Source: Opitutia bacterium (GTDB lineage: Bacteria; Verrucomicrobiota; Verrucomicrobiae; Opitutales; UBA953). Taken from it: 8,708 nucleotides of DNA. Below the pieces are notes generated by a model. That model was not told the DNA's origin and did no database searches. It was given only the letters and a program-made list of their open reading frames with translations. A program made the translations under genes and the position numbers. The stretch spans positions 1 through 8,708 of the forward strand of contig CANKZO010000086.1 in the NCBI GenBank assembly GCA_947488485.1, in the 5' to 3' direction. Shown here one piece after another: positions 1 through 5,611 of this stretch (position 1 is the first letter of the stretch; every line of letters starts with the position of its first letter).

Positions 1-267
1 GCAGCCGCGCTTGACGGCTTCGGGGGCCAGGGCGAGGGAGATGGAGCCGCCGGCGCTGAAGACCGCGAAATCGAGGCCTTCGAAGGCTTCCGGCTTGGCT
101 TCCTGGACGGTCCATTCCTTGCCGCCGTAGGTCACCTTGGAGCCTGCGGAGCGGGCGGAAGCCAGGGGGCGGAGTTCGGCCACGGGGAAGTTCCGCTTGG
201 CCATGAGCGCCAGCAGTTCTTGACCCACCGCGCCTGTCACGCCCACGATGCCGATGCGATATGCCAT
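1..267 (-). CDS. asd: Aspartate-semialdehyde dehydrogenase, N-terminal part (gene runs off the left edge)
   Basis: This enzyme reduces aspartyl phosphate to aspartate semialdehyde with NADPH in the cytoplasm. That is the branch point toward lysine and diaminopimelate (a peptidoglycan building block), threonine and methionine. The 89 codons visible begin MAYRIGIVGVTGAVGQELL, the family's N-terminal Rossmann strand with its GxTGxVG nucleotide-binding loop at residues 9-15. The SAGGS segment at 71-75 is the second conserved part of the cofactor site. The ATG at 267-265 gives the usual family N-terminus, so the start is well supported. No Shine-Dalgarno sequence is seen before it. Its upstream region lies inside the divergent L,D-transpeptidase reading frame. 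The catalytic cysteine and the dimerisation domain lie beyond the window. It is a partial gene only because of the window edge; no damage is seen. Confidence 0.95.
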   Translation of the reverse strand, partial: MAYRIGIVGVTGAVGQELLALMAKRNFPVAELRPLASARSAGSKVTYGGKEWTVQEAKPEAFEGLDFAVFSAGGSISLALAPEAVKRGC

Positions 268-821
268 GTTCTGAGTTCGAGTTAGGTTTGAAGAAGGAGG
301 TGACCGAACGCCTGAAAGGGCTGGGTCTGCCTGCCGCTGAACATTGCATCGTTGTGTCGATTGACCAGCAAAAACTATGGTTTTTCGAGGGTCAGGACTG
401 CGAGACCTACGTGGTCAGCACCGCGCGAGCGGGCCGCGGGTGCGTCCAGGATTCCCTGCAGACGCCGGATGGTCTCCATCGGGTCGCCGAAAAGATCGGC
501 GACGGGGCGGCTCCCGGGATGGTCTTCAAGGCCCGCCAGCCGACGGGCAAGCTGTCCGCCGAATGGCCGATGCCGGAAGACAATCTCATCACCTCGCGCA
601 TCCTCTGGCTAGAAGGCCTAGAAGCTGGTCACAACCAAGGCACCGATGCCGCGGGCAGGGTCGTCGATACGCGTCGCCGCTACGTCTACATCCACGGGAC
701 CAACCAGACCGATAAGCTCGGTCAGCCGAACAGCCACGGTTGCGTGCTGCTTTCGGACCTGGATGTCATCCGGCTTTACGGGCTCGTGCCAGCCGGCACC
801 CCGGTGCTGATCCGCGCTTAA
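261..821 (+). CDS. L,D-transpeptidase (YkuD-type catalytic domain) without a signal peptide
   Basis: The family links peptidoglycan stem peptides (3-3 cross-links) or attaches lipoproteins, using a catalytic cysteine. The protein has 186 residues if read from the ATG at 261. The YkuD domain spans about residues 29-184: VVSIDQQKLWFF strand, KIGDGAAPGMVFKAR, YVYIHGTNQ with His145, then SHGC at 158-161 with the nucleophile Cys161. The family usually has Arg two residues after that Cys (SHGCIR); here it is Leu (SHGCVLL). The N-terminus is hydrophilic, and an in-frame stop at 204-206 excludes a longer form with a signal peptide. The 261 start is doubtful: it overlaps the asd start by 7 bases, and a perfect Shine-Dalgarno sequence lies inside the frame at 294-303, so initiation near CTG 312 or at GTG 300 is possible. 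Five cysteines fit a cytoplasmic location, by inference. The stop overlaps that of PBP2. The domain call is firm; start and location are not. Confidence 0.88.
   Translation: MPCSEFELGLKKEVTERLKGLGLPAAEHCIVVSIDQQKLWFFEGQDCETYVVSTARAGRGCVQDSLQTPDGLHRVAEKIGDGAAPGMVFKARQPTGKLSAEWPMPEDNLITSRILWLEGLEAGHNQGTDAAGRVVDTRRRYVYIHGTNQTDKLGQPNSHGCVLLSDLDVIRLYGLVPAGTPVLIRA
294..303 (+). promoter_or_regulatory. Perfect Shine-Dalgarno sequence inside the 5' part of the L,D-transpeptidase frame
   Basis: AAGGAGGTGA complements ten bases of the usual bacterial 16S rRNA 3' end. It lies 30 bases after the ATG at 261, at codons 12-15. The nearest in-frame start-like codon after it is CTG 312-314, 11 bases past the GGAGG core; GTG 300-302 overlaps the motif itself. 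Most other starts in this window have little or no Shine-Dalgarno sequence, so this one stands out. It may mark the real start of the L,D-transpeptidase. Confidence 0.5.
786..807. other. Two overlapping small hairpins at the 3' end of the L,D-transpeptidase gene
   Basis: GTGCC (786-790) can pair with GGCAC (795-799) across a 4-base loop. Alternatively GCAC (796-799) can pair with GTGC (804-807). The hairpins sit 12-33 bases before the shared TTAA stop on the plus strand and just past the PBP2 stop on the minus strand. No T-tract follows on either strand, so this is not a standard intrinsic terminator. It is the only structure I see at this convergent junction. Confidence 0.25.
818..821. other. 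TTAA carrying the stop codons of both convergent genes
   Basis: Plus-strand bases 819-821 are the TAA stop of the L,D-transpeptidase. The complement of 818-820 is the TAA stop of PBP2. The two reading frames therefore overlap tail to tail by four bases with no intergenic sequence, and any 3' untranslated RNA from either gene is antisense to the other coding region. Confidence 0.93.
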
Positions 822-2914
822 CGCGCCGGCTCGGCCGCGGGCTTCTCGCCAGTACCCGCCCAGGTCTCAAGCATCTGCTTCACCACGGGACCCGCCGTCT
901 TGCCGCCCCAGGTATTGGTGTCGAGCTGACCTTCGACGAGGACGCAGAAGGCGACGACCGGATTATCCGCCGGGGCGTAGCCGATCATCCAGGCGAGGTG
1001 CGCTTTCTCGCCCTTCTTGAAATATTCGGAGGTGCCGGTCTTGGCGGCGATCGGCAGACCTTGGATGCGGGCGCTGCGACCGGTCCCTTCTTCGACGCAA
1101 CGGACCATACCGCCGCGGACGGCGTCAAGCTGGGCCTTGCTCAGGCCGATCGGGGTCGAGCCACGGTGACGTCCGTCGCGGTCCGAGGCGTGGGTGATCG
1201 TCGGGATGGTGCGGGTTTCGCCGCGTGCCAACGAGGCCGCGAAGGAGGCCATGTGGAGAGGGCTGGTCAGGAGGTAACCTTGGCCGATCGAGAAGTTCGC
1301 GGTGTCTCCGTCCTGCCAAGCTCCGGCCTTGATCCGTAGTTTATATTCCCGATCCGGGACGACCAAGCCGCGGCCGGCGGCGTAAGGCAGTTCGGTGTGA
1401 GAGCCGCCGTTGGCGTCAGGCGACGAGGTCGATTCCAGCAAAGGAGTGTCGAGGCCGAAACGACGGGCTTCGGAGGCCAATGCGTCGGGTCCGGCGCGCA
1501 GGCCGATCTGGTAGTTCCAGACGTTACAGGAGATCGCCAGCATCTTGTCGAGGTCGACGTCGCCATACCCGACCGGTTCATGCTCGGGGAAGTCGCGGTC
1601 ACCGACGCGATAGAAAGCGCCGCATTCGAGGATGTCGTCCCAGTCCACCACCTTCTTGCGCATGCCGGCGATGGCGGTGACGATTTTGAACGTCGAACCA
1701 GGCGGGTAAAGTCCTTGGGTAGCGCGATTGAGCCAGGCACCGGACTTTTCGACTTCGTCGTAGTGGCTGGCGGTGATCCGTCCGGCGAGCCGGTTGGGAT
1801 CGAAGGTCGGCTGGCTGGCGAGCGCGAGGATCTCGCCGGTGTGCACGTCGAGCATCACGGCCGCGGCCGGTAGCGGCACGCCTTGCGTATCCTTGATCTC
1901 CGCCAGCGCCTGTTCGGTGGCACGTTGGATCCTCAGGTCCAAGGACAGGTTGATATTGCTGCCTTGGACGGGCTCGCTGTATTTCAAGCGGGTCTGGTTG
2001 TAGCCGGAGGACGTCTTGGTCCACAGCTCCCAGCCGCTGAGGCCCTTGAGGACGTGATCGAAGGAGAGTTCGACGCCGGCGGCGCCGGTCTTACCCGTCT
2101 GCCGCAGCTTCTGCATCGATTCGCTGCGCACCTCGGCGATGTCTTCGACGTTGGGCGGAAGCTCCTCGGAGTCTTTCACATAACCAAGGACATGCGCGGC
2201 CATGCCGCCGTAAGGATAGGTGCGGATGATGTCCGATTCCAGACGGATGGGACCCTCGACCGGGAACTGCTCGATGAAGCGCGCGACGGCCTTGACGCCT
2301 TCGTCCGGTCCGGCCGGCACGTTCGCGACCGGAAAAGCCAGGTCCGCGACGAGCGTGAAGGGCAGGGCGCGGCGCTCGCGCAGGTGCTTGCGCAGGTCTT
2401 CGATGTTCACCTTGCGCTCGCCGGGCGGATCCAGAGGCGAGGCCTTGCCCGGGGCGGGCTTCCGCACGGTCTTCCGTTGGTTCTCGTCGATGACGAACCA
2501 GACCTTGTTGAGCCAGCCTTGGAGGACGTTGACGCGCGCGAGTTCCATCACGCGTTCGGTATCCACCTGCACCGCCTGACGGGCACGTTCGGCGGCGAGG
2601 AGTCGGAGATACTCGGAGCGGAACTCCTTCTGTAGGGAGGCGAGATCGGCCTTCACGCTCCAACGGGCGCGATTATCGACGAGCACGAAACCATTACGGT
2701 CATAGATGCGACCACGGGCCGGCGGACGCAGCACGATGCGCCGGCTCTGGTTGTCGGACTGTTCCTTCAGGTCGCTCGACTGGATCAGCTGACGAAAGGC
2801 GAGCCCGCCGGCGACGTAAAGGAAGCCCAAGGCGAAGATCCCGAAGACCGCATACAGACGGAGACGGTCCACCGGCGTCGAGGGGAGAACCTTGGTGTCA
2901 GCGCGTTCCCTCAT
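818..2914 (-). CDS. mrdA: Penicillin-binding protein 2 (elongation-specific D,D-transpeptidase)
   Basis: This class B penicillin-binding protein cross-links peptidoglycan at the outer face of the inner membrane during rod elongation. It has 698 residues. A short cytoplasmic tail precedes one membrane anchor at about 20-42. The pedestal domain starts with the conserved RPPARGRIYDRNG at 63-75. The transpeptidase domain carries all three active-site motifs: S407-T-F-K410, S462-C-N464 and K625-T-G-T628. It is longer than the roughly 630-residue enterobacterial PBP2, and much of the extra sequence appears to lie in the pedestal at about 95-185. The ATG at 2914 overlaps the mreD TGA as ATGA. No Shine-Dalgarno sequence precedes it, so translational coupling to mreD is likely. 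It ends the mreBCD operon, which favours PBP2 over the division protein FtsI. The partner glycosyltransferase gene rodA is not adjacent. The stop is shared with the L,D-transpeptidase on the other strand. Confidence 0.95.
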   Translation of the reverse strand: MRERADTKVLPSTPVDRLRLYAVFGIFALGFLYVAGGLAFRQLIQSSDLKEQSDNQSRRIVLRPPARGRIYDRNGFVLVDNRARWSVKADLASLQKEFRSEYLRLLAAERARQAVQVDTERVMELARVNVLQGWLNKVWFVIDENQRKTVRKPAPGKASPLDPPGERKVNIEDLRKHLRERRALPFTLVADLAFPVANVPAGPDEGVKAVARFIEQFPVEGPIRLESDIIRTYPYGGMAAHVLGYVKDSEELPPNVEDIAEVRSESMQKLRQTGKTGAAGVELSFDHVLKGLSGWELWTKTSSGYNQTRLKYSEPVQGSNINLSLDLRIQRATEQALAEIKDTQGVPLPAAAVMLDVHTGEILALASQPTFDPNRLAGRITASHYDEVEKSGAWLNRATQGLYPPGSTFKIVTAIAGMRKKVVDWDDILECGAFYRVGDRDFPEHEPVGYGDVDLDKMLAISCNVWNYQIGLRAGPDALASEARRFGLDTPLLESTSSPDANGGSHTELPYAAGRGLVVPDREYKLRIKAGAWQDGDTANFSIGQGYLLTSPLHMASFAASLARGETRTIPTITHASDRDGRHRGSTPIGLSKAQLDAVRGGMVRCVEEGTGRSARIQGLPIAAKTGTSEYFKKGEKAHLAWMIGYAPADNPVVAFCVLVEGQLDTNTWGGKTAGPVVKQMLETWAGTGEKPAAEPAR

Positions 2915-3429
2915 GGCTGTTCAGGGGCGGGTGGGACGCCGACTCGGTCCATGACGGCGTTCTGCGTCAAGGCGACCGGCACCAAGCCGAGGGTCCCCAC
3001 GACTCCCGCCAGCAAGAGTTGACCGAACAGATGACCTGCGGCGCCGTCAGCCGGGGCGGCGGAAGCGAAGGCCGCGGCGAGATACCAGACCAAGCAGGCG
3101 CCGACATTGACGATGGCCGCGCCTTGCAGCATCCGCGGGGTGCTACGGAGGAGGGGGCGATTGGACGACAGGAAGATCGCGACCGCGACAAGGGTCAGCG
3201 CCAACGTGCCGTCCGGGATCGGTCGACGAGCCTCGAAAAGAAAGCCCAGCCCCGCCGCGAACAGGACGCACTGCCAACGCTTGAGCCGACGGGAAGGGGC
3301 GATGAGACAGGCCCCACTCACGAAGACGACGAGCGAAGAGGAAGCCAGGGTGTCGCTGGCGAGGTCCGCGCCCAGGAGCCAAGGGTAGGTCGCCAGCAGG
3401 AGGATCAGCCAAGCCCAGCCCATCGTCAC
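2911..3429 (-). CDS. mreD: Rod shape-determining protein MreD (membrane protein)
   Basis: MreD is a small integral membrane protein of the elongation complex, thought to modulate how MreC activates PBP2. The 172-residue product is strongly hydrophobic, with five or six likely membrane segments at about 5-21, 28-45, 53-66, 74-88, 104-124 and 134-154, and a short polar C-terminus. MreD sequences are poorly conserved, so the call rests mainly on position between mreC and PBP2, length and topology. The longest frame starts at GTG 3429, overlapping the mreC stop as GTGA. ATG 3423, two codons later, is an equally plausible start lying two bases past the mreC stop. No strong Shine-Dalgarno sequence precedes either. 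The end overlaps the PBP2 start by four bases. MreC-to-PBP2 expression is thus likely translationally coupled throughout. Confidence 0.87.
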   Translation of the reverse strand: MTMGWAWLILLLATYPWLLGADLASDTLASSSLVVFVSGACLIAPSRRLKRWQCVLFAAGLGFLFEARRPIPDGTLALTLVAVAIFLSSNRPLLRSTPRMLQGAAIVNVGACLVWYLAAAFASAAPADGAAGHLFGQLLLAGVVGTLGLVPVALTQNAVMDRVGVPPAPEQP

Positions 3430-4301
3430 TGGAATTGGTCGCCCTGCATCAGCGCTTCGCCGGGCGTCTGGATGATCGGGACCAGCACGGAGACTTCCTG
3501 CAGGTTGTAAAGGTCGCGGGAAGGGACCAACAGGCTCTCCTTGAAGTTGCCGACCTGCGTGGCGTAAGCGCCGCCGTCGAGGTAGCCCAGGGTAAGTCCG
3601 CTAGGGAACACGCCGCCCATGCCGGTCGTGGTCACGCGGGCGGGCGTGCCGGCGGGCAGCAGGTAGTCGTAAGGAATCACGCTCACGCGCGCTTTGGCGG
3701 TGCCCAGCGAATTCGCCGCGACGCCGTTGATGAGGACGATGCGGTTCTGTTCGTCGCCTTCGAGGTAGGCGGTGCAACGGAAGCCGGGGCTGGTGACCAG
3801 GTCGACCTCGCTCGTGGTGAGATGGACGGCGGTGACGCGTCCGACGACGGTGTCGCCGAAGACGACCGGAGCGCCCGGGCGGATGCCGTCATTGCGGCCC
3901 TTGCGGATCACGATGCGCTGCCACCACGAAGAACTGTCGCGCGTGGCGACGCGGGCGACGACGGAAAGGTAATCGGCCGGGACGTTATAGCGGGTGACTT
4001 CGCGGAGGCGGGTGTTCTCCCGGCGGATGTCTTCCAGGCCCTTGAGCTTGAGTTCCAACGCGGCGTTGATGCGCGCAAGGTCACGGCCGGCGGCGACGAG
4101 TTCCTCCGAGCTGCGGCTCTTCTTCTCCCAGAAGGTCGCCAGGTCACGCGACTTGCCGACGAGATGAAGGGCCGGAGCTTGGAATTCGACGAAAGCTTCC
4201 CGATTAAAACGACGCACGGCGCTAGGCAGCAGGATCCAACCCGCCACGAAGACGGCTAGGGCGACGTAGGACGCGCGGGCTCCTTGACGATTCTGATCCA
4301 T
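3426..4301 (-). CDS. mreC: Rod shape-determining protein MreC
   Basis: MreC is a periplasmic scaffold anchored in the inner membrane that binds and activates PBP2. The 291-residue product is close to usual family length. Order of parts: a short polar N-terminus, one membrane segment at about 11-28, a coiled-coil stretch at about 47-103 ending in RRENTRLRE, then the paired beta-barrel region. Within that region, ARVATRDSSSWWQ (116-128), VIRKGRNDGIRPG (131-143) and TTGMGGVFPSGLTLGYL (225-241) are recognisable family signatures. The ATG at 4301 places the membrane segment correctly. No Shine-Dalgarno sequence precedes it; instead a small hairpin abuts the start codon. The 24-base gap from mreB is the only real gap inside the operon. 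It overlaps mreD by four bases at its end. Confidence 0.95.
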   Translation of the reverse strand: MDQNRQGARASYVALAVFVAGWILLPSAVRRFNREAFVEFQAPALHLVGKSRDLATFWEKKSRSSEELVAAGRDLARINAALELKLKGLEDIRRENTRLREVTRYNVPADYLSVVARVATRDSSSWWQRIVIRKGRNDGIRPGAPVVFGDTVVGRVTAVHLTTSEVDLVTSPGFRCTAYLEGDEQNRIVLINGVAANSLGTAKARVSVIPYDYLLPAGTPARVTTTGMGGVFPSGLTLGYLDGGAYATQVGNFKESLLVPSRDLYNLQEVSVLVPIIQTPGEALMQGDQFQ

Positions 4302-4325
4302 GGCGGGAAAGCCCGCGAGCGGGGC
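4302..4325 (-). promoter_or_regulatory. mreB-mreC spacer with two mutually exclusive hairpins
   Basis: Read along the transcript, this gap contains CCCGC, GCGGG, CTTT, CCCGC and then the mreC ATG one base later. The central GCGGG (plus-strand complement at 4312-4316) can pair with the second CCCGC (4303-4307) across a 4-base loop, making a 5-bp stem against the start codon. It can instead pair partly with the first CCCGC (within 4319-4323) as a 4-bp stem. No purine-rich ribosome site is present. The arrangement could tune mreC translation relative to mreB, but the stems are short and the sequence is GC-rich, so chance is possible. Confidence 0.35.
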
Positions 4326-5342
4326 TTAGTCTCGACCGCTCCAGCGGGAGGAGTTGGCGAGGATCTTGCCGGTGCCGTTGACGACGGCGCAGAGGGGGTC
4401 TTCGGCGACGAAGACAGGCAGGCCAGTGGCCTCGGAGATGGCGCGATCGATCTTGCGGATGAGCGAGCCGCCGCCGGCGAGCACGATGCCGCGATCGACG
4501 AGGTCGGAGGAGAGTTCCGGAGGGATGCGCTCGAGCGAACCCTTCACCGCTTCGATGATCTGGTTGATGTTGTCGGCCATGGCTTCGCGGACCTCCTGGG
4601 AGGTGAGGTGGAGCTGGCGGGGCAGGCCGGTGACATTGTCGCGGCCCTTGACTTCGAAGGTGAGCTCCTGCTCGAGCGCGTAGGCCGAGCCGATCTTGAT
4701 CTTGATTTCTTCCGCGGTGCGTTCGCCGATGATCAGGTTATACGAGTTGCGGATATACTTGATGATCGACATGTCGAACTCGTCGCCGCCGACGCGGATA
4801 GAGCGGGCGTGCACGATGCCGCCGAGGGAAAGGACGGCCACCTCGGTGGTGCCACCGCCGATGTCGACGATCATCGAGCCCGTGGGTTCTTCGACCGGCA
4901 GGCCGACGCCGATGGCGGAAGCGACCGGCTCAGGGATGGTGATGACGTCATCGGCGCCGGCGCGATAAGCCGAGTCCATGACGGCGCGACGTTCGACGGC
5001 GGTGATGCCATAGGGCACGGCCACGACGACGGTGAGATTCGTGAAGAGGGATTTACGGGCGACCTTTCCGATGAAGTAGCGGAGCATGTGCTCGCTGATC
5101 TCGAAGTCGGCGATGACGCCGTCCTTCATCGGACGCAGGGCCTGGATGTCGCCCGGGGTGCGTCCGAGCATCATGCGGGCCTCGTTGCCGACGGCGATGG
5201 GCTTGCGCGTGCTGGTGCGGATGGCGACGACGGAAGGTTCACGAAGGACGACCCCGCGGTCCTTGAGGAACACGAGGGTGTTCGCGGTACCGAGGTCGAT
5301 GCCGATGGCTTGGTTGAATAGCCCGGGGAAGCGCTTGAACAT
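4326..5342 (-). CDS. mreB: Rod shape-determining protein MreB (actin-like filament protein)
   Basis: MreB polymerises under the inner membrane and guides wall synthesis during elongation. The 338-residue product has the actin-fold nucleotide motifs in order: phosphate-1 loop DLGTAN at 16-21, the PEPVASAIG segment at 137-145 with the presumed catalytic Glu138, phosphate-2 loop VDIGGGTTEV at 159-168, and the adenosine motif GIVLAGGG at 285-292. The first nine residues, MFKRFPGLF, resemble the amphipathic membrane-binding end of other MreBs. I chose ATG 5342 because it gives this standard N-terminus. The open frame extends upstream to 5561, but that part has no family resemblance. The best purine-rich site, AAAGGAAA at 5364-5357, leaves about 14-16 bases to the ATG, longer than usual. 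It is the first gene of the mreB-mreC-mreD-PBP2 operon. Confidence 0.96.
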   Translation of the reverse strand: MFKRFPGLFNQAIGIDLGTANTLVFLKDRGVVLREPSVVAIRTSTRKPIAVGNEARMMLGRTPGDIQALRPMKDGVIADFEISEHMLRYFIGKVARKSLFTNLTVVVAVPYGITAVERRAVMDSAYRAGADDVITIPEPVASAIGVGLPVEEPTGSMIVDIGGGTTEVAVLSLGGIVHARSIRVGGDEFDMSIIKYIRNSYNLIIGERTAEEIKIKIGSAYALEQELTFEVKGRDNVTGLPRQLHLTSQEVREAMADNINQIIEAVKGSLERIPPELSSDLVDRGIVLAGGGSLIRKIDRAISEATGLPVFVAEDPLCAVVNGTGKILANSSRWSGRD

Positions 5343-5400
5343 CAGGGTCGTGGTGGTTTCCTTTATGAACAGTTTATTCACAGCATAGTCAAACGAAACT
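5343..5400 (-). promoter_or_regulatory. mreB: AT-rich leader and probable promoter region of the mre operon
   Basis: This is the most AT-rich stretch near a gene start in the window. Read toward mreB it contains TTGACT (5392-5387), a good -35-like hexamer, followed by AT-rich sequence (GAATAAACTGTTCATAAAGG). No convincing -10 sits 16-18 bases away. CATAAA (5367-5362) is 19 bases on and overlaps the purine-rich AAAGG, so the two could not serve together as -10 and ribosome site. The region is likely regulatory but the exact elements are uncertain. Confidence 0.35.
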
Positions 5401-5412
5401 TCGGCTACGGAA

Positions 5413-5426
5413 GGCCCACCGGGGCC
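5413..5426. other. Small hairpin GGCCC-accg-GGGCC
   Basis: A 5-bp perfect stem (5413-5417 with 5422-5426) with a 4-base loop lies in the mreB/oxidoreductase divergent spacer, about 70-85 bases upstream of the mreB start. No T-tract follows on either strand. It may be chance in GC-rich DNA. Confidence 0.2.
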
Positions 5427-5454
5427 GTCATAAGATTCATCCAGACAGCGACAT

Positions 5455-5472
5455 AGGCCGTCCGCACGGCCT
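5455..5472. other. Inverted repeat AGGCCGT-ccgc-ACGGCCT
   Basis: A perfect 7-bp inverted repeat with a 4-base spacer lies near the middle of the 269-base divergent spacer. There is no T-tract on either side, so it is not a typical terminator. It could be a protein-binding dyad or an RNA hairpin in the 5' leader of the oxidoreductase gene. It is the longest perfect dyad I see in the spacer. Confidence 0.35.
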
Positions 5473-5542
5473 GACCACCGGACCTGTTCACATCGGAGTC
5501 CGCCGGACCGCTCCTCGTCCTCGGTGACTGGCCAGCGAGGCA

Positions 5543-5585
5543 GGCCGGCGACCGCCCGCATGGAACTTGCGACCCGGCCGGCGAC
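5543..5585 (+). repeat. Ten-base direct repeat upstream of the oxidoreductase gene
   Basis: GGCCGGCGAC occurs at 5543-5552 and again at 5576-5585, 33 bases apart start to start, which is about three helical turns. The second copy ends 26 bases before the ATG at 5612. Each copy contains the palindrome GCCGGC. The spacing and position would suit a repressor or activator operator, but high local G+C raises the chance of coincidence. Confidence 0.35.
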
Positions 5586-5611
5586 TCATAGACCTGCATT
5601 ACCCCAACCCC

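Noticed and set aside
3435..4259. A 274-codon plus-strand open frame opposite mreC
   Set aside because: It is low-complexity, Asp/Gly/Ala-rich antisense translation of a clear mreC gene; no domain is seen.
4284..5321. A 345-codon open frame on the plus strand opposite mreB, rich in Asp, Gly and Ala
   Set aside because: It mirrors the GC-rich codons of mreB on the other strand, shows no recognisable domain, and mreB is certain.
5343..5561. A 73-residue N-terminal extension of MreB (open frame from ATG 5561)
   Set aside because: The extension is unlike MreB, and MFKRFPGLF at 5342 matches the normal N-terminus.
5567..5611. A TTG start that would lengthen the oxidoreductase by 15 residues
   Set aside because: It would push the twin-arginine motif away from the N-terminus with an atypical leader and has no ribosome site.
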